The position numbers and the translations under genes were made by a program. This document shows, piece after piece, positions 1 through 7,285 of a stretch of 64,000 nucleotides of DNA. The notes under the pieces are model-generated. The model saw nothing but the letters and a program-made list of their open reading frames with translations, was not told the DNA's origin and did no database searches. Origin of the DNA: Prevotella sp. GTDB lineage: Bacteria > Bacteroidota > Bacteroidia > Bacteroidales > Bacteroidaceae. The first letter of the stretch is position 1. Each line of letters opens with the position of its first letter. The DNA lies in assembly GCA_024688365.1 (NCBI GenBank), contig JAILEG010000005.1, forward strand, positions 1 through 64,000, in the 5' to 3' direction.

Positions 1-189
1 GCATCGATACCCAGAGTCGTGGAAAAGAATCATGATAAGCATGATTTCTGCCTTTGAAATCGTGGAATCACGGTGATACTTCCTCTTGTTAACCGGTTTT
101 AGCGTATATTTTGCCATCATTGCATCAAAAAACTTGCAGAAGTCATCTGCCATACAAAATATTTCCGTAACTTTGTCCTCGGTGATCAT
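1..189 (-). CDS. IS982-family transposase, N-terminal fragment (runs off window edge)
   Basis: Read leftwards from ATG at 187-189, 63 codons stay open to the window edge. The protein starts MITEDKVTEIF and contains KRKYHRDS and KAEIMLIMILFH, which I recognise as the conserved N-terminus of Bacteroidota IS982-type transposases. The catalytic DDE region would lie to the left, outside the window. It is a transposase that moves its own insertion sequence. The IS sits in or at the edge of the integrated element described below. The family name is from memory of the N-terminal pattern; whether the gene is intact cannot be seen. Confidence 0.78.
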   Translation of the reverse strand, partial: MITEDKVTEIFCMADDFCKFFDAMMAKYTLKPVNKRKYHRDSTISKAEIMLIMILFHDSGYRC

Positions 190-291
190 AGCGATTTTTG
201 TTTGTAATTCTTTGTATTTCAGCACTATAAAGTTACAACAAATTTCGCTAATCACCAAATTTACAAAGACTTATAATTCGTCGAACTCACG
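1..291 (-). mobile_element. Insertion sequence end (IS982-like), outer part
   Basis: The stretch between the transposase start (189) and the next gene (307) is AT-rich and non-coding, as expected for the leader and terminal repeat of an IS. The outer end is probably near 285-291 (leftward reading GTGAGTTCGACG). The terminal inverted repeat cannot be confirmed because the other end is outside the window. The boundary is an inference. Confidence 0.45.
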
Positions 292-306
292 TTAATTATT
301 TACGAA

Positions 307-630
307 ATGGATTTTACCAAAGATTTTCAAACATTCGTGGATTCTATTTGGGATATGAATTACCACGAAATTTATGAGTTGTACCAAGCAGCAATTGGGA
401 ACGAAAAGAGTGTTACCCTGTATAGAGTAGAACCTGCTAATGGCAGTGATGACACTCTAATTATCCATGAGGCAAGCAACAATGCATTAAGGCTCACTCC
501 TAAGGCTAAAGAATTTTTCCCAAAATGGATTGAGGCAAACCTTATGGAAGGATCTGATGCAGAATCTTTCTATGGAATGAAATATTCCATGGAGAGAGAT
601 GCAGAGCAGGAAGCAAGAGGAAGAAAATAG
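307..630 (+). CDS. Small hypothetical protein beside the IS
   Basis: 107 residues, soluble, acidic, no signal peptide or membrane segment, not recognised. The N-terminus MDFTKDFQTFVDSIWDMNYH is rich in aromatic residues, and the C-terminus is charged (EQEARGRK). The frame is open upstream of the ATG to about 277, so the original 5' end could have been removed by the adjacent IS. The ATG at 307 is only about 15 bases from the inferred IS end. It is the only rightward gene in the element segment. Function unknown. Confidence 0.6.
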   Translation: MDFTKDFQTFVDSIWDMNYHEIYELYQAAIGNEKSVTLYRVEPANGSDDTLIIHEASNNALRLTPKAKEFFPKWIEANLMEGSDAESFYGMKYSMERDAEQEARGRK

Positions 631-745
631 AAGAGGCAGCAAGGCGTTATTTATTTTTCTCGATTATTAAGAGAAGAAATTTCTTTGCGACTTTCTTTTG
701 CTTCTTTGCTTTGGTCGCCTGCTCGTTCAAAGACAAAGAAAAGAA

Positions 746-772
746 GCCACGCAAATTTTCGGTTTGCGTGGC
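746..772 (-). terminator. Hairpin terminator after the leftward gene block
   Basis: A perfect 10-bp stem GCCACGCAAA / TTTGCGTGGC (746-755 with 763-772) has a 7-base loop. In the leftward direction it is followed by TTCTTTTCTTTG. It lies just downstream of the last leftward gene, so it probably ends transcription of that block. Confidence 0.65.
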
Positions 773-798
773 TCTTGGTCTTATTCAAGATGCTGTTT

Positions 799-1011
799 CT
801 ACACTTTCGTTATTTTGTCTATTCGTTTATTGGGATGTCTGTCAAATGCCCAATTTATCTCATCATCGGGCAGGGTGCTGTGAATGCTTCCACCCATCAC
901 TAACCCACAATCTTGCAGGACTTTCTGCCGTGCTTCCTCCTTGCTCTCAGCAACCACATCGAATACACCATCGAAAACATATTGCGTATATACCAAAAAA
1001 TTCTGTTTCAT
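799..1011 (-). CDS. Small hypothetical protein of the mobile element
   Basis: About 70 residues from the ATG at 1009-1011 (MKQNFLVYTQYVFDG). A longer reading from 1032 would overlap the upstream gene by 11 bases. No signal peptide. An (E)SKEEARQKVL helix and a Trp/Asp-rich C-terminus are visible, similar to small proteins carried on Bacteroidota conjugative elements. It is last in the leftward gene block and is followed by a terminator hairpin. Function not known. Confidence 0.6.
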   Translation of the reverse strand: MKQNFLVYTQYVFDGVFDVVAESKEEARQKVLQDCGLVMGGSIHSTLPDDEINWAFDRHPNKRIDKITKV

Positions 1012-1021
1012 CTTCGTAATC

Positions 1022-1276
1022 TTAAAATTCAACTATTAACAATCTATATTCCATTGGCTTTCCACTTGACAATCTGCGGTGCGTGAGCCAAAAGTGATGT
1101 GCGCCATATCCATAGACAAAGTATTTGTCCAGCGCAGTTTCTTGGGCAATTAGGAGGAGTGCGGTCTGCAATTCCTCCTTGTTCTCGGCTATGGTTATTG
1201 CATTAATAACCCTTACAATGATATTGGGTATCTCGTCTGCCCAATTTCTGATAATGCCTTCTACTTGTACTTTCAT
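1022..1276 (-). CDS. Small hypothetical protein of the mobile element
   Basis: 84 residues, starting MKVQVEGIIRNWADEIPNI. It looks like a small alpha/beta soluble protein with no recognisable catalytic motif. It is 25 bases downstream of the PcfJ-like gene in the same direction and so probably co-transcribed. It may be an accessory gene of the element. Nothing in the sequence gives a function. Confidence 0.6.
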   Translation of the reverse strand: MKVQVEGIIRNWADEIPNIIVRVINAITIAENKEELQTALLLIAQETALDKYFVYGYGAHHFWLTHRRLSSGKPMEYRLLIVEF

Positions 1277-1301
1277 ATCTCTGATTATTTAATGGTTCAT
1301 G

Positions 1302-2576
1302 TTATGCCGTTGCCTTCATTCGTTGGCTGATTAGCCTTCGGTTGGCATTGACAAGGTTCACTATCTGCTCGTGGTATTCCGTGTTCTTGTTGCACACTCC
1401 ACGACTTTGTACCACTTCCAAAGTCTTTAATGACACCTCTATCGTCTCAATTCGTTTGCCCTCAATGGTAGCCGAAAGGATTAGCGAGTCCTCTTTGAGA
1501 TAATACTCATTGGAGAATACGCAATGGTGCATGGTCGCTCCCTCCTCCAAATGCTCACGCACGCTCTCCAATACGTGGACTTGGATTTTTCCGTCCGTGA
1601 ATGATATACCGAAGAACTTGGATTTGAGTTCTTGGAAACGCTTTTCATCTTCCATCGCCTTTTGCCGTTTCGTGGCAATCTCCTCCTTTTCCCTTTGTCT
1701 GTTGAGTTCCGTATGTCTGCGGTCGTGTTCGGCTTTAAGGTCGGCAGGACAAAGGTACTTCGGGCTGTGTGTGTCCCTGTCCAATCTGCGGAGTATGTCC
1801 ACATAGTCGCACCAAAGGGAAATATCCGTTATCTCGTAGCCGTTGCGGACTGCAATCTTATAGGAGTTCCAATGCTCGTCAAACGCTCTTCTTTTGCCAA
1901 GAAAATAGCGCAGGTGGTCTGTACGTCCCGACTTCATCAATGTTTCGGCTCGGCTGTCGGAAAGCAACGCAGGTATCAGCGTTGTAGGCTCCATGCCATA
2001 GAAGTTGTCCTCAAAGCCATTCCTGCGCAGGGTGTCCGACACCTTGAACTTCGGATATGTCGGGGAATAGGAGGCATATCGGTAGGCTTCATTGTCGTTG
2101 CGTATTGCCATTGGGGTGTAGAACGAAAAGGTATCGACATATCTTCCCAATGTGCGAGGAATGGCTACTATGGCTTTCCTCCCTTCTGCGTTCCACCAAT
2201 ACTGCCCGATTTCAAGCGTATAATATTCAGCCTTGCAGCCTTTCTCCATTCCTGCCACAAGGAGAAACATTCGCAGCACTTGATATTCTCCATAGGCGGT
2301 AAGTATCGTGAAGTAGTGCTTCTGCTGCAATTTGCGCTCAAAGGTTTCCCTGACCTGCAACTTTGCCCTGCAATGGGGGCAGGTGCAGGTGTCCGTTGGC
2401 TTTTCCATTATCCAACTATGCCCACAATCCATACAAGTGGTGCGACCTTTGGGCAGTCGGTAGGCGAAGTGGTCTATGCACTCACGGAAAGCCCACTTGG
2501 TCTGTGTCTTGGTTATCGGGCGAAGGTGCTTGCTCTCGGCAAGGACTGCCTTCTCAAATCTGTTTCTCGGTTTCAT
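1302..2576 (-). CDS. PcfJ-like protein
   Basis: 424 residues. Near residues 48-70 there is a CxxC pair (CMDCGHSW, then CTCPHC), likely a zinc ribbon. The C-terminal third carries the PcfJ-like signature: HLEEGATMHHCVFSNEYY, then LILSATIEGKRIETIEVSL and VVQSRGVCN. Known family members are carried with PcfK-like proteins on conjugative plasmids and integrative elements; their biochemical role is not established. A charged helical stretch (about residues 285-320) precedes the conserved domain. Gene order with PcfK and ArdA marks a conjugative-element accessory module. Confidence 0.85.
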   Translation of the reverse strand: MKPRNRFEKAVLAESKHLRPITKTQTKWAFRECIDHFAYRLPKGRTTCMDCGHSWIMEKPTDTCTCPHCRAKLQVRETFERKLQQKHYFTILTAYGEYQVLRMFLLVAGMEKGCKAEYYTLEIGQYWWNAEGRKAIVAIPRTLGRYVDTFSFYTPMAIRNDNEAYRYASYSPTYPKFKVSDTLRRNGFEDNFYGMEPTTLIPALLSDSRAETLMKSGRTDHLRYFLGKRRAFDEHWNSYKIAVRNGYEITDISLWCDYVDILRRLDRDTHSPKYLCPADLKAEHDRRHTELNRQREKEEIATKRQKAMEDEKRFQELKSKFFGISFTDGKIQVHVLESVREHLEEGATMHHCVFSNEYYLKEDSLILSATIEGKRIETIEVSLKTLEVVQSRGVCNKNTEYHEQIVNLVNANRRLISQRMKATA

Positions 2577-2594
2577 TTTCTGTCCTCCTTGTTT

Positions 2595-3125
2595 TTACTC
2601 GTCACGGAATACATATCCGCTCTCAAACCAATACCCCTCTTCAAAGAGTTCGTCTGCATACTTGTCATAATCGAAGTATCGCTCTGCAAACTCGGATAGT
2701 TCGTGTTCCATTCCTACCATTTCCCTTGCAAACTCTTCTTTGCTCACATATCTGCCTACGAAAGCGGAATGAAATTGCTTCATTAGGAAATAAACGGAAG
2801 TGGTCAAGTCCTTGCCGGTATTCTCCAACCATATCCAAAAGGCACTCATGTTCATACCGTCCAATTTCTCCAACTCGTCCCGAAGTTCAAAGAAGTTGCT
2901 GTCCAAATGCCCCTCGTCAATGAGTTCTTCGGGAATGTTCTCCCAATCTTGGAACATCAATTCGGGTTCTTCCTCGTCTTGGTGAAGTTCGTGGCACACT
3001 TCCATAAACTCGTCTTGGTCGTAACAACTCGAAAGGTCTATCCACTTACCTTTTAGTGAGCCTTCGTTGTACTTCCCATATGTACTTACATAGATGCGTG
3101 CTTCGCTTAAATCGTATCGTTCCAT
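2595..3125 (-). CDS. ArdA-like antirestriction protein
   Basis: About 176 residues from the ATG at 3123-3125 (MERYDLSEARIYVSTYGKYN); the longer start at 3146 overlaps PcfK and is less likely. The ARIYVSTYGKYNEGSLKGKW start and the very acidic body (ELHQDEEEPELMFQDWENIP) fit ArdA, a DNA mimic that blocks type I restriction enzymes when a mobile element enters a new host. That role is family knowledge, not shown here. It sits between PcfK-like and PcfJ-like genes, the usual setting on Bacteroidota elements. Confidence 0.85.
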   Translation of the reverse strand: MERYDLSEARIYVSTYGKYNEGSLKGKWIDLSSCYDQDEFMEVCHELHQDEEEPELMFQDWENIPEELIDEGHLDSNFFELRDELEKLDGMNMSAFWIWLENTGKDLTTSVYFLMKQFHSAFVGRYVSKEEFAREMVGMEHELSEFAERYFDYDKYADELFEEGYWFESGYVFRDE

Positions 3126-3135
3126 AATCTTTATT

Positions 3136-3552
3136 TTAGATGTCAAATAATGAGGGCTGTGTCACCTCTGCCGTTTCTTTCTTTTGAGGTCTTGCATTAC
3201 GGCTCTGTATCTTGGCAAGTTCCTCACGCTGATATTGCGCAATGGCTTGCTTACGTGCTTCGGCTTTCTCCTCCTCCGTGAGTTCCACAACGTGATTGAC
3301 CATTACTTGGCAGTCGTTCGTCTTTCCCACCTCTATCTCGTCCTCGTCATAGTAGTGGACTGCCATTGAGTAGATTTCATCATCGTCAAATCCGTTGCAA
3401 CCGCTTTTCTGCACCTCGCTCAGAATATAGGTTATACACTCTTCTATGCTCTTGTTGGGCTTTTGCAGGTTGGGGGCAAACAAGGGGTCTGTCATAGCAC
3501 GCTGATTGAGATATTCGGCTATTGTCCGTGTGAAATGTTCTGTTCCTTTCAT
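3136..3552 (-). CDS. PcfK-like protein
   Basis: 138 residues. The N-terminal half (MKGTEHFTRTIAEYLNQRA ... SIEECITYILSEVQKSG ... DDDEIYSMAVHYYDEDEIE) matches the PcfK-like family. A long charged helix (ELTEEEKAEARKQAIAQYQ) follows, and the C-terminus ends SLFDI. It is found with PcfJ on conjugative elements; the function is not defined. The ArdA-like start follows by about 10 bases, so the two are almost certainly co-transcribed. Confidence 0.82.
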   Translation of the reverse strand: MKGTEHFTRTIAEYLNQRAMTDPLFAPNLQKPNKSIEECITYILSEVQKSGCNGFDDDEIYSMAVHYYDEDEIEVGKTNDCQVMVNHVVELTEEEKAEARKQAIAQYQREELAKIQSRNARPQKKETAEVTQPSLFDI

Positions 3553-3574
3553 AGTCGTACTTGTATTGATGTCG

Positions 3575-4006
3575 TTAATACTTGGGGATTTCTACTATTT
3601 GGTTGATGCACCCATATAGGTAGGCTCTTAGGCTGGTGCGGTCGGGTGCGTAATACTCTGCCCACTGTCCATATTGATTGACAAGGTATTTCTTCAGCAC
3701 ATCGAAGAAGTCAAACCTCCAACCTTGCAGGGGAACGGCTGTGTGGAAGTAGGTGTTTGAGTTCACTGCTTCACATAGCCAGTCCTTTTCCTCACGGCTC
3801 ATACGCTCGCCACGATTGAGTTTCACACGCAGGAGATATACTTTGCTCTCTCGGAGGTTCTCCAAAGAGGGTACGTCCCACTGCACAAACTTCGTAGCCA
3901 CCACTTGCTCACTTTGTCCAACCACAGATTTAATGCGGTAATGAGAGGAGGAGCTATATCCTTTTTTCTTCATCGAAGATGTTATGTTTACTTTCTGCTT
4001 ATCCAT
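3575..4006 (-). CDS. Hypothetical protein of conjugative elements
   Basis: 143 residues, starting MDKQKVNITSSMKKKGYSSS. Soluble, basic N-terminus; features such as LNRGERMSREEKDWLCEAVN and VPLQGWRFDFFDVLKKYLV resemble hypothetical proteins I associate with Bacteroides-type conjugative transposons, but I cannot name a domain. It is 22 bases upstream of the PcfK-like gene in the same direction and is the first gene of the leftward PcfK/ArdA/PcfJ block. No TAnnTTTG promoter was found just upstream. Confidence 0.65.
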   Translation of the reverse strand: MDKQKVNITSSMKKKGYSSSSHYRIKSVVGQSEQVVATKFVQWDVPSLENLRESKVYLLRVKLNRGERMSREEKDWLCEAVNSNTYFHTAVPLQGWRFDFFDVLKKYLVNQYGQWAEYYAPDRTSLRAYLYGCINQIVEIPKY

Positions 4007-4287
4007 AGCGACATTTTTTTTATGCGTCCAAAGATCGGAGTATGCTGATTCCTTTTTGTAGCAAAATCAAGGTAGCGGGGCGGGGGCTTGCACAAGGTTT
4101 TGGCGGAAAATACAACCCGTAGGTGTGGAGATTTTCCAGACAAACCAAGAGGCACAGACCTTGGGAAAGCCACCCCCCGTACTACCTTTGCGGATAAAAA
4201 GGAACAGCATCCGTCTTCTTCATTTCGCATATTGTGGAGCATTGGAAAGGAAGCGAAAGTGCAACGCCTATAGTGGAAAACAGAAAA
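4007..4287. other. Non-coding stretch inside the mobile element
   Basis: No convincing gene. It contains runs of G and C (for example at 4078-4086 and 4173-4180) and one rightward TACCTTTG box near 4185 with no gene downstream. It could hold regulatory or transfer-origin sequence, but I see no clear inverted repeat or nick-like site. Confidence 0.4.
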
Positions 4288-4318
4288 GGTGGCTATCTCT
4301 AAATGTGAGATAACCACC
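4288..4318 (-). terminator. Hairpin after the small membrane-protein gene
   Basis: Stem GGTGG-C-TATCTC / GAGATA-A-CCACC with one internal mismatch and a 7-base loop. In the leftward direction it is followed by TTTTCTGTTTTCC. It is placed 40 bases past the stop of the membrane-protein gene, so a terminator is the likely role. Confidence 0.6.
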
Positions 4319-4358
4319 TGATGAATGATAAATGAAAGGTTTTACAGAGCCGTGCTTC

Positions 4359-4706
4359 TCAAAGCACGCAAAGCAGGATGGCACATAGAATGGCAATCCA
4401 GAAGATGTATCTTAGCAGCGTAAAGGTAACTTGGAGAATGACTCTGACAATAAAGCGCAGTATCAGAAAACCTGCAATGACTGACACGGCGGTAACGACC
4501 TGTGGCGTTACTATCTTTGAGATAAGCCAAACGACACCGATAACGATGGAAAGCAGGATGGCGAGTTCGATGAAGCGTGTCCAACCGAAGCGGCGGACTT
4601 GCGTGGGAGAAGTCGGCTGATGCTTGTCATTATCGGTTTTGTTCGATGCGTCTGCCTTGATGAAAGCAGGTGTATGAACGTCTTGATTCATGATGATTGT
4701 ATTCAT
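4359..4706 (-). CDS. Small membrane protein of the mobile element
   Basis: 115 residues from the ATG at 4704-4706 (MNTIIMNQDVHTPAF). An upstream in-frame ATG at 4742 would add 12 residues but fits less well. A polar N-terminal 45 residues is followed by two or three hydrophobic segments (ELAILLSIVIGVVWLI; VVTAVSVIAGFLILRF; YIFWIAILCAILLCVL). Probably an inner-membrane protein. No known domain recognised. It lies between the DUF1896 gene and a terminator. Confidence 0.6.
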   Translation of the reverse strand: MNTIIMNQDVHTPAFIKADASNKTDNDKHQPTSPTQVRRFGWTRFIELAILLSIVIGVVWLISKIVTPQVVTAVSVIAGFLILRFIVRVILQVTFTLLRYIFWIAILCAILLCVL

Positions 4707-4846
4707 AATCGGAGCTTTTAATAGTTTCAAGAGCGCCGGCAAGATGCTCTAACGACCCAAAGGCAAGTGTTTGTAAAACTCTTGGCGTGTGGAGTGGAGC
4801 GTTTATCTTGGCTCTTGACACTACAAAAGCTCCGTGTGGTGCTACA

Positions 4847-5314
4847 TCAAGCCATGTTCTCACTGCCTACGGTTGGCAGACCATTGACCTCGATGAGCAG
4901 AACGATTGTTCCTGTCAGTTCGGTGTAGAGTTTCTCATACTCAGTACTTGCGCCGAAGTCGTCCGTCAGTTTGTACTTGTCGAAAACGCTTTGCACTGCC
5001 TTGTTCTTCAGAAGTATCGGTGAGAGCTTTTCGGGGAGTGGAGAGGGCAGTTCTTTCTCAAACTCATTCTCCAAGACGGATACAAGCGTATCGTACTTGG
5101 AAAAATGCAGCCCTCGGTACAGTACCTCGCTTGCCATTGTCTCCGCTTCGGGATGCGAGAATTCTTGCGCCACTGCATCGCAGTAAGTAATAAGGGCTTC
5201 ATCGGCTCTTGCCGTTATGAACGGCTTGTCATTCTGCATTTCGGGGAAATGCTCACTGAGGTAGTTCTCCAACTTCAGACGGAAGTAGGAAAGTTCTTTC
5301 TTTGTCGTTTCCAT
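4847..5314 (-). CDS. DUF1896 family protein
   Basis: 155 residues, soluble. The start METTKKELSYFRLKLENYL, then ADEALITYCDAVAQEFSHPE and ASEVLYRGLHFSKYDTL, are typical of DUF1896, a family of unknown function found on Bacteroidota integrative elements. It lies 35 bases downstream of the integrase gene and may share its transcript. Confidence 0.8.
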   Translation of the reverse strand: METTKKELSYFRLKLENYLSEHFPEMQNDKPFITARADEALITYCDAVAQEFSHPEAETMASEVLYRGLHFSKYDTLVSVLENEFEKELPSPLPEKLSPILLKNKAVQSVFDKYKLTDDFGASTEYEKLYTELTGTIVLLIEVNGLPTVGSENMA

Positions 5315-5349
5315 AAATCTTTTATTTTAGGGTTGTTATACTTTATTTG

Positions 5350-6576
5350 TTATCGGATTCCCATTGCCGCATTGAACTTGTCAAGTTTTCCAGCGAGTTG
5401 CTCCATGTCATGCTCAACTTTCTTGTTTGTTATTCGTGCATAAATCTGGGTTATCTTGATATTTGTATGCCCGAGCATCTTAGACACTGACTCCATAGGA
5501 ACCCCTTTAGATATAGACATTGTAGCGAAAGTGTGGCGTGCCATGTGGAAAGTCAGATTCTTTTTTATGCCACAAAGGTCGGCAATTTCTTTCAAATATG
5601 AGTTGATACGCTGGTTGCTCATCATCGGGAAAACCTTTCCACCCTTTCTGTTGATGTCATAGTACTTTCTTATAATGGCAAGTGGAATGTCCAACAGCAT
5701 TACGTTTTCATCTATGCTTGTCTTATATCTCTTAGTGATGAGCCATTGCCTGTCTTCAACGGTAACAATCTTATCGTAGGTGAGATTATATACGTCAATG
5801 TAGGCCAATCCTGTGAAGCAGGAAAAGATGAATACATTTCGTACCAATTCCAGTCTTTCTATATCGAAGTGCTTCTTCATGATACGGAGTACCTCCTCTT
5901 CTGTGAGGTAGCCACGGTCTACCAATTCATAGTGCAGCTTGTGGTTTGCAAACGGATCGTGCATGATAAGACCTCTGTTCCTTGCATAGTTCACGACAGT
6001 TTTCAGGTTTCTCAATTTCTTGGTGGTAGTGTTATGCACACCACCTACAACAGATGTCAGATACAATTCAAAGTCCTGGACAACGGCACTTGTAAGTTCT
6101 GTCAATCCAATGTCCTTGCGATGATATTTTGCTTGCAGAAAATCCAGAAAATTCTGCCTCACTACCTTATACTTATAAAAAGTACCCTTGGTCAATGTCT
6201 TGCCAACTTGTTGCGTGATGGAGTCTATGTACTTGTCAAAGACGGGGAGAAATGTTGTAAACTCCTTATCTGTTCCAAGAAACACTGACCTGATAAGGTC
6301 TAAGGATAGGCTCTCTGAAGTTTCATATTTCCTATAAATCTGCATCAAGGTAGTTGTCAGTGCATCTATCGATGCATTGACAGAAAGAGCTTCAGCCGTT
6401 CTACCAATCATTCTGCTGGTTTTGTTGCTCCATTTGGATTTATCCACGAAAATTTTAGTGGATCCCAGATTTGCCATTTCGCCTCCGAGATACATCCGGA
6501 GCATTACAGGCGATTTTCCTTCTTTGTTCTCATAGTTGGAACGTAGGTAGTAGGACACCTTGAAAGTTGTTTTCAT
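5350..6576 (-). CDS. Tyrosine recombinase (site-specific integrase), IntDOT-like
   Basis: 408 residues. It integrates and excises the element. An N-terminal arm-binding region is followed by a SAM-like core-binding domain (about residues 100-200) and a catalytic domain. Visible catalytic residues: HMARHTFAT (His ~344, Arg ~347), LGHTN (His ~350, box II) and QIYARI (Tyr ~379). The first catalytic Arg, normally in a TGxR motif, is replaced: the sequence reads FTGLAYID. The same substitution class is known for CTnDOT-type integrases. It lies next to the 3' end of a tRNA gene, the expected attachment target. Close relatives are on Bacteroidota ICEs and mobilizable units. Confidence 0.93.
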   Translation of the reverse strand: MKTTFKVSYYLRSNYENKEGKSPVMLRMYLGGEMANLGSTKIFVDKSKWSNKTSRMIGRTAEALSVNASIDALTTTLMQIYRKYETSESLSLDLIRSVFLGTDKEFTTFLPVFDKYIDSITQQVGKTLTKGTFYKYKVVRQNFLDFLQAKYHRKDIGLTELTSAVVQDFELYLTSVVGGVHNTTTKKLRNLKTVVNYARNRGLIMHDPFANHKLHYELVDRGYLTEEEVLRIMKKHFDIERLELVRNVFIFSCFTGLAYIDVYNLTYDKIVTVEDRQWLITKRYKTSIDENVMLLDIPLAIIRKYYDINRKGGKVFPMMSNQRINSYLKEIADLCGIKKNLTFHMARHTFATMSISKGVPMESVSKMLGHTNIKITQIYARITNKKVEHDMEQLAGKLDKFNAAMGIR

Positions 6577-6591
6577 AACGCATCATTTTAA

Positions 6592-6726
6592 TGTAGCATT
6601 TTGGCTACAAAGTTCGACATAAGTTGTTGAAAACAAGAGATTTGTATGCCGTCAAATTGGTAGTCATTTTCCATTCACTGCTACATTTTTTTGAGTGTCT
6701 GCTTTTGTGTAGCAGTTTCTGTAGCA
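6592..6726. repeat. TGTAGCA repeats upstream of the integrase
   Basis: TGTAGCA occurs at 6592-6598, 6708-6714 and 6720-6726, and in reverse (TGCTACA) at 6679-6685; GGCTACA at 6603-6609 is a near match. They lie between the integrase start and the presumed att site, the usual place for arm-type recombinase or excisionase sites or an operator. The role is inferred. Confidence 0.5.
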
Positions 6727-6796
6727 GAAAATGACCGAATGATGACTATCAAAAGGTATGGTTTGGCAGTCAAGCAACTACGGATAAAAAACAAAA

Positions 6797-6828
6797 AATC
6801 GCTGTAAAACCTTGATTTTACAGCGATT
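6797..6828 (-). terminator. Strong hairpin terminator downstream of the tRNA
   Basis: Perfect 13-bp stem AATCGCTGTAAAA / TTTTACAGCGATT with a 6-base loop. Leftward it is followed by TTTTTTGTTTTTT, a classic intrinsic terminator. It ends tRNA transcription before the integrase region. It lies 59 bases past the tRNA 3' end, that is, on the mobile-element side of the presumed junction. Confidence 0.85.
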
Positions 6829-6886
6829 ATCCTTGTTTTGAAGGCTAAAATGACGTATTGTCTGACGTCCTCTTGAAACCTATATG

Positions 6887-6960
6887 TGGACCAGCCAGGG
6901 CTTGAACCTGGGACCTCCAGATTATGAGTCTGTTGCTCTAACCAACTGAGCTACAAGTCC
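6887..6960 (-). tRNA. tRNA-Met (CAT)
   Basis: A 74-base cloverleaf with loop CTCATAA (anticodon CAT), D-arm GCTC...GAGC and T-arm CCAGG-TTCAAGC-CCTGG. The 3' discriminator is A and CCA is not encoded. Two imperfections are visible: a U-U pair at position 6-67 of the acceptor stem and an A-G pair at 27-43 of the anticodon stem. An elongator tRNA-Met is most likely; a lysidine-modified tRNA-Ile2 also carries CAT in DNA. It is the apparent integration site of the neighbouring element. Confidence 0.88.
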
Positions 6961-7285
6961 GGAATTCTGTGAATTCGGCTGCAAAGGTAATGAATTAATT
7001 GGAAAAAGGAGAACATCTGGAATGGAAAAATGAGTTTTTAACACATTTTGAGTGGGGTGAGAAGGTTATTGTGGGTGATTTGACGTACCTTTGCATGACT
7101 ATATGGGAAGGATGGAGAGCTGGAAGAACAGGGTAAGGGCAATAACAATCAGAGTCAGGACGGCATAGCGGGACTCCAGCCAGGAAGCTGTAATGCCTTT
7201 GCCAATGAACAGACCGGTTGACTGGCTTGCTTTGGAGCAGGCTGCGGTAAGGGATGATTAACAATGATTTTTATAGACGATAATT
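6961..7285. other. Intergenic region between tRNA and ribF
   Basis: No gene seen. It holds the tRNA promoter and a rightward TACCTTTG box at 7086-7093 that could serve ribF from about 190 bases upstream. Otherwise I see nothing structured. Confidence 0.5.
6982..7008 (-). promoter_or_regulatory. Promoter of the tRNA gene
   Basis: Leftward TACCTTTG (6982-6989 as CAAAGGTA) is a good Bacteroidota -7 box, with a T-rich stretch about 12-19 bases upstream as a weak -33. Its distance to the tRNA 5' end (about 22 bases) fits. Confidence 0.6.

Larger units (their letters stand above)
1..6886 (-). mobile_element. Integrase-proximal end of an integrated conjugative/mobilizable element
   Basis: Everything left of the tRNA is accessory: IS, PcfJ/PcfK, ArdA, DUF1896 and a tyrosine recombinase, all except one small gene transcribed leftwards away from the tRNA. 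The sequence is visibly more AT-rich than the chromosome that follows. One boundary is inferred at the tRNA 3' end (about 6887). The other boundary, and any relaxase or transfer genes, are outside the window, so ICE versus mobilizable element cannot be decided. Confidence 0.8.

Noticed and set aside
86..295. Rightward 69-residue open frame
   Set aside because: It runs antisense across the IS transposase N-terminus and its leader; no family features.
1632..2699. Rightward 355-residue open frame
   Set aside because: Antisense shadow of the PcfJ-like gene; reverse frame has the conserved protein.
3988..4317. Leftward 109-residue open frame
   Set aside because: Spans a non-coding region and the hairpin at 4288-4318; composition not protein-like.
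4630..4863. Leftward 77-residue open frame
   Set aside because: Overlaps the small membrane-protein gene in another frame; no recognisable features.
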